Source: Fructilactobacillus cliffordii
GTDB taxonomy: Bacteria; Bacillota; Bacilli; Lactobacillales; Lactobacillaceae
Direction of reading: 5' to 3'
Assembly (NCBI RefSeq): GCF_024029355.1
Contig: NZ_CP097117.1
Span: 1,116,001 to 1,180,000 of the forward strand
Length of the DNA: 64,000 nt
Part shown: one piece after another, positions 18,153-26,622 of the stretch
Layout: every line of letters begins with the position of its first letter
How positions within the stretch are numbered: the first letter of the stretch is position 1
Made by a program: the position numbers and the translations under genes
The notes under the pieces: generated by a model
What the model saw: the letters and a program-made list of their open reading frames with translations, nothing else
The model's database searches: none
Told to the model about the DNA's origin: nothing

Positions 18153-18851
18153 TTACATGAAGTAATCCAGCATAATTCCGACGAAGTAGTGAATGAACAT
18201 CGTCAAGATTCCGACAATCACATTTCGGATGATGGCAATTTTGACCAAGCCGTTTCCGAGTTTGGCACTCAAAAATCCAGTTAAAGCCACGGCAATGATG
18301 ACGGCGATAATTGTTCCTTCCCACTTGATTGGTCCGGGCAGGAGGGTCATGGCCAGTAACGGCAGGGTTCCCCCAGCCGCGGCCGAAATTAAGGAAGAAA
18401 AGGCCGCGGACCAGGGACTCATGTACTGCCCGATTTTTAGGTCATATTTGACAGAAACTAGGGTCTGCAGTGGATTCTTTTTCAATAGGTCATCAGCAAT
18501 TTCGGTGGCCGTAGCGGTTGAAATGCCCCGCCCTTGGTAATAATCAATCACATCCTGGCGTTCGCCAGCATAATCAGTTTCTAAGAGGCGTTTTTCTTCC
18601 GCTACAGCCGATACTTCCGTATCCCGTTGGGAACTAACCGAGGCGTATTCACCTCCAGCCATTGAAAAGGCACAGGCTAATAGGTCGGATAATCCGGCAA
18701 TGAAGATGGTAAAGGGATTGGTGGTGGCAACTCCGACTGAGAACAAGACGCCGACAACGGTTAAAATCCCGTCGTTGGAACCTAACACCCCGGCCCGTAA
18801 ATTATTGAGTTTTTCATCCATTGATTGTTTTTGTTTGGTTTTCTTTTTCAT
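18153..18851 (-). CDS. VIT1/CCC1 family transporter, second copy
   Basis: 232 residues of the VIT/CCC1 type, membrane exporters of iron or manganese. NLRAGVLGSNDGILTVVGVLF is the conserved first segment. A cytosolic Glu-rich metal-binding stretch follows (MAGGEYASVSSQRDTE) and then three more membrane helices. It lies 16 bases downstream of a paralogue in the same operon. The metal substrate cannot be read from sequence. Intact. Confidence 0.88.
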   Translation of the reverse strand: MKKKTKQKQSMDEKLNNLRAGVLGSNDGILTVVGVLFSVGVATTNPFTIFIAGLSDLLACAFSMAGGEYASVSSQRDTEVSAVAEEKRLLETDYAGERQDVIDYYQGRGISTATATEIADDLLKKNPLQTLVSVKYDLKIGQYMSPWSAAFSSLISAAAGGTLPLLAMTLLPGPIKWEGTIIAVIIAVALTGFLSAKLGNGLVKIAIIRNVIVGILTMFIHYFVGIMLDYFM

Positions 18852-18867
18852 GATTGAAAACTCCCTT

Positions 18868-19563
18868 CTAATCCACTAATCCCACGAGGGCCCCGATCAG
18901 GTAGGTGACGGACATCGTCACGACTCCCGAGATTACGTTTCGGAGTACGGCTTTAAATCGGTTTGCCTTACTCAAAATTGCGGCGAGGTAACCAGTGATG
19001 GCAAGGGCGATAATCACAGCTACGAAAGTCGTCATGATGTGCCAGTTGGCGGGCCCGACGAAGATGGAAATCAACGGAAGGAGTGAGCCCAGCGGGAAGG
19101 AAATCAGGGAAGCAATTGCCGCCGCGTAGGGACTGGTAAACTTACTCGGGTCAAAGGCGTAACGTTCCCGAACCACGGTCGTCAGGGCGTCGTCGTTCAT
19201 CATTTCACTAGTGGCTTTGTGCGCGAGGGCTTGATTCATGCCCGTTTGTCGATATTTATTTTCGACGTAATTGAACTGGGCCTGATAGTCATTGTCCAGC
19301 GCCATTTTAACGGTGGCAATTGCCTGCCGTTCGGAATCTTTTTGACTGTTCACTGACACGTATTCTCCCATCGACATGGAAACCGTTCCGGCCAACATCC
19401 CGGCTAATCCAGAAATCAGGATGGCCCAATTACTGGTTGATGCTCCAGCGACCCCGAGCACGATGCCGGCGATGGATAGAATACCGTCGTTAGCTCCCAT
19501 CACGCTAGCCCGGAGGACGTTAATCTTTTGGGCGAGTGAAAATTTTTTCTTTTGCTTTTCCAT
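18868..19563 (-). CDS. VIT1/CCC1 family transporter, first copy
   Basis: 231 residues, ATG at 19563. It has the same architecture as the gene downstream (NVLRASVMGANDGILSIAGIV, SMSMGEYVSVNSQKDSE, then C-terminal helices). The two proteins are clearly related but far from identical, so the duplication is old. It probably exports or stores Fe or Mn, which would suit the nearby PerR regulator, although no PerR box was identified. Confidence 0.88.
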   Translation of the reverse strand: MEKQKKKFSLAQKINVLRASVMGANDGILSIAGIVLGVAGASTSNWAILISGLAGMLAGTVSMSMGEYVSVNSQKDSERQAIATVKMALDNDYQAQFNYVENKYRQTGMNQALAHKATSEMMNDDALTTVVRERYAFDPSKFTSPYAAAIASLISFPLGSLLPLISIFVGPANWHIMTTFVAVIIALAITGYLAAILSKANRFKAVLRNVISGVVTMSVTYLIGALVGLVD

Positions 19564-19649
19564 ATATACTTCAATCCTTTATAAAGTTTATAATTTTATA
19601 ACAAATATATTTTAACTCGTTTGGCTGGATTAGTAAAGGGTTAAATTAA

Positions 19650-19682
19650 AAAGCCTTGCGCAGCAATGCGCAAGGCTTTTTC
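19650..19682 (-). terminator. Terminator after the DUF3290-DUF421 gene
   Basis: AAAAAGCCTTGCGCA / TGCGCAAGGCTTTTT perfect hairpin. Confidence 0.9.
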
Positions 19683-19691
19683 GGACGGTGC

Positions 19692-20828
19692 TTATAGAAT
19701 TCTTCTGTTAGTGGGGTATAAGACCAGGTTTAACTTATGATCCTGGTATTGACCTAGGTAAACTTGTTTTAAGGTGACGTGTTGTTCGTTTAGTAGTTGG
19801 TCGATGTCTTCTGGAGCTAAGTTGAAACGTTTCATAGCCGGTAAATCGACCTGACCGTCGGTAATCAACGGATAGTTTTGGGACTCGTCATCGTCAAAGG
19901 TAGTGATGGTTAACTGGCCGTTTTGTTCCAGTGTGGCATTTTTGACGTTACTGAAATCGTTGACCCCGTTACTTCGGAGTTTAAAAGATAACTCGTTGGC
20001 GTTAATCCCATTCTTGAGGGCCCGCTTGACGTTCACCTTTCCGTTGTCAATCAGGACTTGTGGCGACCCGTTGATAATGGTATCCAATATATTACTCTGA
20101 CTGGTTAGATACTTAATCGCAAAGACGATGATTGACCAGATCAACAGGATGGCCACGAACTGGAGCACGGTAATCTGGGAATTATAGATGACTCCTCCGA
20201 TAATTCCCCCCAAAATATAGTTTTGGAGCTGGTCGAGGGCGTTCGATGGGGCTAGGTTTCCTTTCCCGGATAGGTTAATCTGTAGAACAATCATGATTAA
20301 TCCGACGATGAACTTGAGGGCCACCGAGCCGTAGTCAATCCCGTTGCTACTATTGTTGCCCCAGAACTTAAACTCACCCTTATCAACGTACTTGGGTTTG
20401 TTCACCAACTTGGTTTCTTGAATACTGTAGTTGGTTTTGTCGTTGTTCATGTGGACTAGGTAGAAGTGCTTGCCTAGTTTAATGGTCATTCCATCACTTA
20501 AAACATTGCTACTGGAATAGACCTGGTTGATTGGCACGTGTTTCTGTTTTGCTAGTGTTTTTAAAACTTGAACAGTTTGTCCGGTCTGACTATCGCTGCT
20601 TCGTTGGTTATTAAAGCGGCTGACCTGCAGGACAATCACCAAGGCGCCCACAAGTGAAACCAGAATAAAGAGGTTTCGGAAGCGGAAGTCATTTTGGTTC
20701 CGGTAGTAAAAGTAACCGGTGATTACCATGATGGCGGCCACGAAGACGATTAAGCCGATGTAAAAGTAGTTGACAGCACTGAAATTGTTAATCAGGTACT
20801 GGTAAGAATAAAGATTCAAAACGTTCAC
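19692..20828 (-). CDS. Membrane protein fusing DUF3290 and DUF421 (YetF-like)
   Basis: 378 residues. The N-terminal part resembles DUF3290 (two membrane helices, then VNQVYSSSNVLSDGMTIKLG; about residues 1-150). The rest resembles DUF421/YetF: NLSGKGNLAPSNALDQLQNY and ILGGIIGGVIY in the membrane region, then the cytosolic GSPQVLIDNGKVN domain. In lactobacilli the two domains are usually adjacent separate genes; here they form one continuous frame. It has a TATAAT -10 box on its strand at 20851-20856. Function unknown, possibly envelope or stress related. Confidence 0.8.
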   Translation of the reverse strand: MNVLNLYSYQYLINNFSAVNYFYIGLIVFVAAIMVITGYFYYRNQNDFRFRNLFILVSLVGALVIVLQVSRFNNQRSSDSQTGQTVQVLKTLAKQKHVPINQVYSSSNVLSDGMTIKLGKHFYLVHMNNDKTNYSIQETKLVNKPKYVDKGEFKFWGNNSSNGIDYGSVALKFIVGLIMIVLQINLSGKGNLAPSNALDQLQNYILGGIIGGVIYNSQITVLQFVAILLIWSIIVFAIKYLTSQSNILDTIINGSPQVLIDNGKVNVKRALKNGINANELSFKLRSNGVNDFSNVKNATLEQNGQLTITTFDDDESQNYPLITDGQVDLPAMKRFNLAPEDIDQLLNEQHVTLKQVYLGQYQDHKLNLVLYPTNRRIL

Positions 20829-20885
20829 CCCTGCAATTAAATTTAATTCAATTATACTGATACTTTAAACTAATTGTGGGGTAAA

Positions 20886-20912
20886 AAAAAGCCCATTGCG
20901 AATTGCAACGGA
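20886..20912 (-). terminator. Terminator after perR
   Basis: Minus-strand TCCGTTGC / GCAATGGG stem followed by a long T run. Confidence 0.75.
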
Positions 20913-20920
20913 CAAATTAA

Positions 20921-21376
20921 TTATTTTTGTTCTGCTTTTTCTTTAGCTTGACATTCGGAACAAATTCCGTGAATTTCCACGTTTGTAACCTTTGGATCAA
21001 AGCCTTTTTCCTTCGCTAAGTCCATGAAGTGTTCGTTAATCTTGTCAAACTCCGGATCATCAATGTCGATAATCTTGTTGCACCGGTCGCAGGTTGCGTG
21101 CAGGTGCGGGTGATCAAAGAAGTCGTACCGGTAACCACCATCGGAACTCGGCATTTCAATGATGAGGTTTAACTTCTTGAATAAACGGAGGTTGTTGTAA
21201 ACCGTAGCCATGCTAAGGTTCGGGAACGTCTTTTCCAAGATGTGGAAAATCGTTTCGACGGACGGATGGTCATCCGTTTCAATCATGTATTTCAAAATAA
21301 TTTGTCGTTGGGGCGTAATGCGAACGTTGTTCTCCTTTAAACGTTCCATTGCCTGATCATAACGCTTGTCTGTCAT
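20921..21376 (-). CDS. perR: Peroxide-sensing Fur family regulator PerR
   Basis: 151 residues counted from the ATG at 21376, which has AGAGGTG at the right distance; the longer upstream frame has no such site. The winged-helix DNA-binding half is followed by a dimerisation half. The structural zinc site is C96-x-x-C99 and C139-x-x-C142. The regulatory metal ligands known from Bacillus PerR occur at the same positions: H37, D85, H91, H93 and D104. The protein represses oxidative-stress genes with Fe or Mn and is inactivated by peroxide oxidation of the histidines. Confidence 0.92.
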   Translation of the reverse strand: MTDKRYDQAMERLKENNVRITPQRQIILKYMIETDDHPSVETIFHILEKTFPNLSMATVYNNLRLFKKLNLIIEMPSSDGGYRYDFFDHPHLHATCDRCNKIIDIDDPEFDKINEHFMDLAKEKGFDPKVTNVEIHGICSECQAKEKAEQK

Positions 21377-21470
21377 TTTAATGACACCTCTTTCTGAAAA
21401 ATAAAATGGAAAACCACGAAACTTAATTATATCATAGTTTTTTACTAGACCAGATTTCAAGTAATAACAT

Positions 21471-23825
21471 TTATAAATCGTTCGGTGTTTGCCAAAAATG
21501 TTGTAGTTGTTGCCGTAACTCATCCTGATTGTGGACAAGATGGACGGTCCGCCAATCTGCCGGGAACCACTGGCGGTAACGCGGTTCCGTAAACCGGCGG
21601 TCTAATAGTAAAATCACTCCTCGATCCTGGACACTCCGAATGACCCGGCCGGCAGCCTGAAACACATGATTTAAACCCGGAAGCTGGTAGGCAAAGGCGA
21701 AACCTTGCCCGTTTTGCTGGTCAAAATAATCACGAATCAAGTCGGTTTCGGAGTTTAGTCCCGGTAGCCCGACGCCAACGATGGCAGTCCCAATCAGCCG
21801 GTCACCGACTAAATCGATGCCTTCCGAAAAGATTCCGCCTAATAGGGCAAAACCGAGGACGGGGTTCGTTTTCGGTCGTTGAAAGGCCGCTAAAAATTGA
21901 TCGCGGTCAGCCGGAGTCATGTTTGGAGTTTGTTTTTGGACCGCTTGCTCTGGAAATCGGTCGCGATAAGCCTGATAAATCTGGTCCAGATATGCGTTGG
22001 AGGGGGCAAAAACTAAATAGTTGCCGCGTTTACTCGTGACTAAGTTGTGAATACTGGCGACAATTGCTGCTAAACTATTGGTTCTTTGATTATAAGTTGT
22101 ATTAATGTAAGTTGCAATCAATATAGTTTGGGAATTAGAAGAAAATGGAGATGGCAGCTGATATTTTAAGCCATCCGGTTCGTTTCCTAAGACCCGTTGA
22201 TAATATGGTAGAGGTGATAACGTGGCCGAAAAGAGAACGGATCCGCGCCCTAGTTCGAGTTGTTCTTTAATGAACGGACTGGCATCCATGCAGAAGAGGC
22301 GGACGGTGATTTTCCCATCCTGCAGTATCACGCGGAAGCGAAAATTAGTCCCAAAGAGTTCGTTAATCTTGCTGTAGGTTAAGCAGGCAAAGAAAAACAG
22401 CCGAACGGCTTCGACTTTCGGACCGGTCGGCTGTTTGGCCAACCACTGTCGGATTCGCTCGCTGAGTTTACCGACGGCTTGGGTGAACGATTCGTCTGAA
22501 TCGGCTAAATCCAGTTCGGTTTGGTGCGGTGGCAATTCATCCTGGAGCCGCTGAAACTGCTGTGACATGGCTTGCAGGCGTTTTCGCAGGGATCGGTTGG
22601 CCATGTTGCGTGGTAAGTCATTCAGGAGGGCTTCACAGTCCACTTGGCTTAAGCTGGTTGAGTACATTTCCCGAGCCCGGTCTACTAGGTTATGCGCCTC
22701 GTCAACTAAAAAGAAGTTCGCCCGATTTTCCACCGCAAAGAAGCGTTGGAGGTGAACTACCGGATCAAACAAGTAGTTGTAGTCGCCGATGATGACATCG
22801 CAAAACAAGCTGACGTCTAAGGAAAATTCAAACGGATCCAGGGTATACTGCCGGGCGTAGCTTTGAATGAGGTCCTTTGAGAGGTGCCGTCCTTCCGTGA
22901 GGATTGCTTTGAGGGCGGGTTTTAAACGGTCGTAGTAGCCCTGAAAGTAGGGATTATTCTCTGGTTCGACGTCAACTTCTTCCGGAAACTGAATCTGGTC
23001 CTTCGCCGTCAGGGTAATGCTTTGAATCCGTAAGCCACGCTCGCGGAGTTGCGCCAAGGCCGCTTCCGCGACCCGGCGCGTGCTTTGCTTGGCCGTGAAG
23101 TAAAAGACCCGCTCGACCCGGTCAGTGGCGAAGGCCTTGACCGCTGGAAAGAGGGTCGAGATCGTTTTTCCGGTTCCGGTGGGTGCTTCTAATAAAAGAT
23201 GTTTCCCCAGGACGGCCGATTTATAGACAACCGCGGCAAGTTCACGCTGCCCTTTGCGATATGTAGGGAAGGGAAAGGTCACCTGAGCTGCCGTTTGGAC
23301 CCGGTCGCGAGCTAAACTTTCCTGTAGGGCAAGCCAGTCTTCATATTCAGTGATGACTTGCTCAAAGAAGGCCAAAGCTGCCGTTCGTGTAATTGTTTGG
23401 TGTTCCGTGGTTTGGACCTCGTCGGGAGTTTGGACATAGGTCAGCGTGAGCCTAACCTGGTCGATATTTGGCTGCTCCCGCATTAACAAGGCCGCGTAGA
23501 GTTTCACTTGGCCCCAGTATAGGATGAGCTGATTTTCGGGTAAGAAATCCCACTCGACGTCCGAGGTTTTGATCTCTTCGATTTCAACCTGATCATCCTG
23601 CATGATTAATCCGTCGGCCCGGCCGTGAATCAATACCGGTCGCCCGTTGAGTTCGACTTCCGTTTGCAGGGGAGCTTCTGCTTGGTAAGTTTTACCCCGA
23701 TGGTGTTGAAGGCGTTTGTGAATCCGGGTACCGGCCTGGGGCGTGTTAAAACTACTCAAGGAACTATTTAAATCACCACTACGGAGAATAAACCCGACTA
23801 GTTCTCGTACCCCAATTTTTCGCAC
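21471..23825 (-). CDS. XPD/DinG-like SF2 helicase with N-terminal PD-(D/E)XK nuclease, Fe-S cysteines absent
   Basis: 784 residues, GTG start at 23825 behind GGGAGGT. The N-terminal domain has the RecB/Cas4-like nuclease residues H36, D71 and E84-I-K86. The helicase core has Walker A APTGTGKT (214-221), DEAH (375-378) and a C-terminal QAAGRVIRS motif VI. XPD-type helicases carry four cysteines for a 4Fe-4S cluster between Walker A and DEAH. Here that segment has a single Cys (342), with Asn and Asp at the expected places (NPYFQGYYDR at 291, DPFEFSLD at 330). It is probably a DNA repair helicase-nuclease. The last 70 bases overlap the upstream region of perR. Confidence 0.88.
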   Translation of the reverse strand: MRKIGVRELVGFILRSGDLNSSLSSFNTPQAGTRIHKRLQHHRGKTYQAEAPLQTEVELNGRPVLIHGRADGLIMQDDQVEIEEIKTSDVEWDFLPENQLILYWGQVKLYAALLMREQPNIDQVRLTLTYVQTPDEVQTTEHQTITRTAALAFFEQVITEYEDWLALQESLARDRVQTAAQVTFPFPTYRKGQRELAAVVYKSAVLGKHLLLEAPTGTGKTISTLFPAVKAFATDRVERVFYFTAKQSTRRVAEAALAQLRERGLRIQSITLTAKDQIQFPEEVDVEPENNPYFQGYYDRLKPALKAILTEGRHLSKDLIQSYARQYTLDPFEFSLDVSLFCDVIIGDYNYLFDPVVHLQRFFAVENRANFFLVDEAHNLVDRAREMYSTSLSQVDCEALLNDLPRNMANRSLRKRLQAMSQQFQRLQDELPPHQTELDLADSDESFTQAVGKLSERIRQWLAKQPTGPKVEAVRLFFFACLTYSKINELFGTNFRFRVILQDGKITVRLFCMDASPFIKEQLELGRGSVLFSATLSPLPYYQRVLGNEPDGLKYQLPSPFSSNSQTILIATYINTTYNQRTNSLAAIVASIHNLVTSKRGNYLVFAPSNAYLDQIYQAYRDRFPEQAVQKQTPNMTPADRDQFLAAFQRPKTNPVLGFALLGGIFSEGIDLVGDRLIGTAIVGVGLPGLNSETDLIRDYFDQQNGQGFAFAYQLPGLNHVFQAAGRVIRSVQDRGVILLLDRRFTEPRYRQWFPADWRTVHLVHNQDELRQQLQHFWQTPNDL

Positions 23826-23845
23826 CGTTACCTCCCGTTTGCAAA

Positions 23846-23879
23846 GAAAAAAGCAACCACCGCTCGGGGTGGATTGCTC
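23846..23879 (-). terminator. Terminator between hypothetical gene and helicase gene
   Basis: Minus-strand AGCAATCCACCCC / GGTGGTTGCTTTTTT hairpin. Confidence 0.8.
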
Positions 23880-23894
23880 GCTGTTACTTTTGCT

Positions 23895-24236
23895 TTATTC
23901 CTTAATCCAGCGATTCAACTGGTCCTGGTGGCGACCAAGATACCGGACCGCTTCGTTGATTAAGTCCTGTTTTTCGGCGTTACCGTCTTCTGGTTCGATG
24001 TGGTAATAGTTACAAATGAATCCCTGCGCGATGTTTTCGTAGCGTTCCTTGCGACCGTAGCCACCATCGTTAAAGAGTCCGTCTAAACCAGTGACATCGT
24101 CTTTGGCAGCCTGGTAGAGCTGCGCAGCTAGATTGCTATCCTTGGCCAAAACCGACTTGGCGTAGGTTATCAGAAATTCGTTCATGTCAGTCACGATTTT
24201 TTCTCGTTCCTGCCGTTCTAGTTTCTTTTTCGACAT
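23895..24236 (-). CDS. Conserved hypothetical protein
   Basis: 113 residues, charged and probably helical and cytosolic. It begins with a Lys/Arg-rich stretch (SKKKLERQEREK) and contains ITYAKSVLAKDSNLAAQLYQAAKDDV and a C-terminal NEAVRYLGRHQDQLNRW. I do not recognise a family and see no catalytic motif. Single gene with its own terminator. Confidence 0.7.
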   Translation of the reverse strand: MSKKKLERQEREKIVTDMNEFLITYAKSVLAKDSNLAAQLYQAAKDDVTGLDGLFNDGGYGRKERYENIAQGFICNYYHIEPEDGNAEKQDLINEAVRYLGRHQDQLNRWIKE

Positions 24237-24413
24237 TTAAAAATCACCTCAGCCCTCATTATAAAACAAAAATAGTTCTAAACATACCGTTAAAACTTAC
24301 TAGCAACTAAGTTTTGCTAATTCTTAATCTTTCGAACCCCGGTCAGACGCTGTTAGTTTGGGGGGTAGATGTGATAAGATTGGGACTGACGATAGTAAAT
24401 AGGAGTTCGAATT

Positions 24414-25388
24414 ATGAAGAAAATTTTAGCCATCCACACGGGGGGCACGATTTCGATGTCCCTAGATGATCAGGGCAGTGTGGTCCAAAATGAAAAAAAT
24501 CCCATCGACAATAATGCCGGCTTGGGATTGGATGACATTGAAGTGGAAAATGACGAGTTATTGAATTTGCCATCACCGCAGATGACACCGGCCACGATGT
24601 TACAGGTTAAAAATCGGATTCAGCAAGCAATTTCCGACGGGATTGATGGGGTCGTGGTGACCCACGGGACCGATACCTTGGAAGAAACGGCTTATTTTCT
24701 AGATTTAACCCTGCCGAACACGATTCCCGTGGTCGTAACGGGAGCGATGCGATCTTCCAACGAAATTGGGGCCGACGGGGTGTTTAACTTTAAGAGCGCG
24801 ATTCAGGTGGCGGCTTCCGATGCGGCCCGCAACAAGGGCGTCCTGGTGGTCTTTAACACCGGGATTTATTCAGCGCGGTACGTGACCAAGACTCATACGA
24901 CCAGCGTGGATACTTTTAAGGACCCAATTTATGGAACCCTGGGAACGGTTGATCACGATCAGGTGATTTTTGCGCAACAATTAATTGGCAGTGAGTATAC
25001 TGAAATTAACCACGTGGTAGGCGGCGTGTACATGGTGAAGGCCTACGCGGGCATGACCGGGACCATCTTTGAAGCAATTCAGGCAGCCCAGCCGACGGGC
25101 GTCGTGATTGAAGCAATGGGAGCGGGAAATCTCCCGAAGGCCACTTTGCCAGCGGTGCAAAGTTTACTGGACGCTGGCATTCCAGTGGTGTTAGTTTCGC
25201 GGTGCTTTAGCGGATATGCCCAACCAATTTATGCCTACACCGGGGGTGGGATTGAGCTGCAGTCCATGGGACTGGTTTTTTGCGAACAACTCAACGGACC
25301 GAAAGCCCGAATTAAACTAATCGTTGGATTAAGCTGTGGAAAAAGCGGTTATGCTTTACAGGAGTACATGTCCAACGCGCTTTCGTAA
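24414..25388 (+). CDS. ansA: L-asparaginase (type I, cytosolic)
   Basis: 324 residues, ATG at 24414. It hydrolyses asparagine to aspartate and ammonia. Both active-site threonine motifs are present: HTGGTISM near the N-terminus and THGTDTLEET at about residue 83. There is no signal peptide, so it is the cytosolic form. It is followed 12 bases later by an unknown gene in the same direction. Its position far from asnB (41831) gives no direct link. Confidence 0.93.
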   Translation: MKKILAIHTGGTISMSLDDQGSVVQNEKNPIDNNAGLGLDDIEVENDELLNLPSPQMTPATMLQVKNRIQQAISDGIDGVVVTHGTDTLEETAYFLDLTLPNTIPVVVTGAMRSSNEIGADGVFNFKSAIQVAASDAARNKGVLVVFNTGIYSARYVTKTHTTSVDTFKDPIYGTLGTVDHDQVIFAQQLIGSEYTEINHVVGGVYMVKAYAGMTGTIFEAIQAAQPTGVVIEAMGAGNLPKATLPAVQSLLDAGIPVVLVSRCFSGYAQPIYAYTGGGIELQSMGLVFCEQLNGPKARIKLIVGLSCGKSGYALQEYMSNALS

Positions 25389-25400
25389 CAACGAGGTGAG

Positions 25401-26573
25401 ATGATGGATAATTATCAAACAGAAGAAATTGAAAAGACCCTGCGGCTAGCCAAACAGCAGCAGACCCTGGTCAACGTGTTACAAAATAGTTCCTCGATTT
25501 TTTATACCGGTCGGGTGATTGCGATGGATGACGAAGGAACCATTTTAACCACCTACACCGAAAATGGGTTGACCAACGGGTTAGTGTATTTGACCTATCC
25601 AGACATTTTTGACGTCGACTTTGATAGCGACGATTTGGTGCGGATGGAGGCCCGGATTCAAACGGCCCAGCAGTTACACCTGTTTGGCACCCAGGCTAGC
25701 AGTATGAAGGTCAACGACCGGGTTGATTTATTGACCCAGGTGCTAGGCAATGCTTACGTGTACGGTCAGGCACTGTTGTTAATTAAGCAAAATGGCCAGA
25801 TGCTCGAGGGCTTCATCCAAATGCTGGATGATGAACAACTGACGGTGTTGAGCTTCGACAAGTTTGATAACAGCCGGATTGAGTCCGTGCGCTTAAACAA
25901 AACTGCCATTCGGTCGGTCGAATTTTTAGGCCAGGAATTACAGCTACTGTCGCGTTCCAGAGCACAGTTGCAAGCGCCGCATCGGGAACCGGTCGTGGAA
26001 ACGGGGGCCTTACCGATCTTCGCCAGCTTACACCGGGCCGCTGAAACCGGGCACCGGTTACTGTTAGTGCCGAAGGTTAATCCAGATCTCTTCTTCATCG
26101 GTCAGGTAAAGGCAGTTAACGCCGAAGTTGCCATCTTAGCCGTCGTTGATATGAACGGCCAGTTTGGGGGTTATGAGTTAATTCGTTTGAAGGAGATCAA
26201 GAAGTTGCAGTTAAAGAGTGACTACCTTCGTTTGATTAATCATTTAGTTTCGTTAAACCTCGCCCAAGGGACCTACCGGCAGCCGATTTTAAACGACGAC
26301 CGCAGCTTTGATCGGACCGTGGACTTAATCTACACGACGGTGCGGCAGGCGGTCTATTTCCGGCGCTTCTTGCGCTTTAAGACCGAAAAAGGGAAGGCTT
26401 ACCTCGGGATACCGTACCAATTGGAGGGCGGTAAGGTCACGTTCCGGTACTTAAATCGAGATGACCCGACCCGGACGAAGCGGAAAACGCTTGAACTTGG
26501 TAAGATTGATGAATTAGCGTTTGGCTATTTAGATGCCGAACTAACCCAACGCCGTGTTCGTGGAGACCACTAA
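25401..26573 (+). CDS. Hypothetical protein with four SH3/Sm-like repeats
   Basis: 390 residues, start at 25401 behind AACGAGGTGAG. No known family is recognised. Four internal segments of similar plan can be aligned by eye, each an 'xGxV...D...tvl..y....' beta pattern closing with a short helix. They lie at about 32-90 (FYTGRVIAMDDEG), 125-180 (LEGFIQMLDDEQL), 215-280 (FIGQVKAVNAEVA) and 325-385 (YLGIPYQLEGGKV). This suggests tandem small beta barrels, a fold often used for RNA or protein binding. Probably cotranscribed with ansA; terminator after it. Confidence 0.7.
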   Translation: MMDNYQTEEIEKTLRLAKQQQTLVNVLQNSSSIFYTGRVIAMDDEGTILTTYTENGLTNGLVYLTYPDIFDVDFDSDDLVRMEARIQTAQQLHLFGTQASSMKVNDRVDLLTQVLGNAYVYGQALLLIKQNGQMLEGFIQMLDDEQLTVLSFDKFDNSRIESVRLNKTAIRSVEFLGQELQLLSRSRAQLQAPHREPVVETGALPIFASLHRAAETGHRLLLVPKVNPDLFFIGQVKAVNAEVAILAVVDMNGQFGGYELIRLKEIKKLQLKSDYLRLINHLVSLNLAQGTYRQPILNDDRSFDRTVDLIYTTVRQAVYFRRFLRFKTEKGKAYLGIPYQLEGGKVTFRYLNRDDPTRTKRKTLELGKIDELAFGYLDAELTQRRVRGDH

Positions 26574-26614
26574 AAAAGTCAGCTGCCTGAGTTAATTCAG
26601 GTAGCTGACTTTTT
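26573..26614. terminator. Bidirectional terminator
   Basis: AAAAAAGTCAGCTGCCTGA / TCAGGTAGCTGACTTTTTT hairpin between convergent genes. Confidence 0.9.
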
Positions 26615-26622
26615 TAGTTCGC

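Noticed and set aside
21377..21538. 54-residue N-terminal extension of PerR
   Set aside because: The extension overlaps the helicase end, has no family similarity, and the ATG at 21376 has its own ribosome binding site and correct residue numbering.
22529..22792. 87-residue frame inside the helicase gene
   Set aside because: Antisense shadow without start signals; codon pattern follows the helicase frame.
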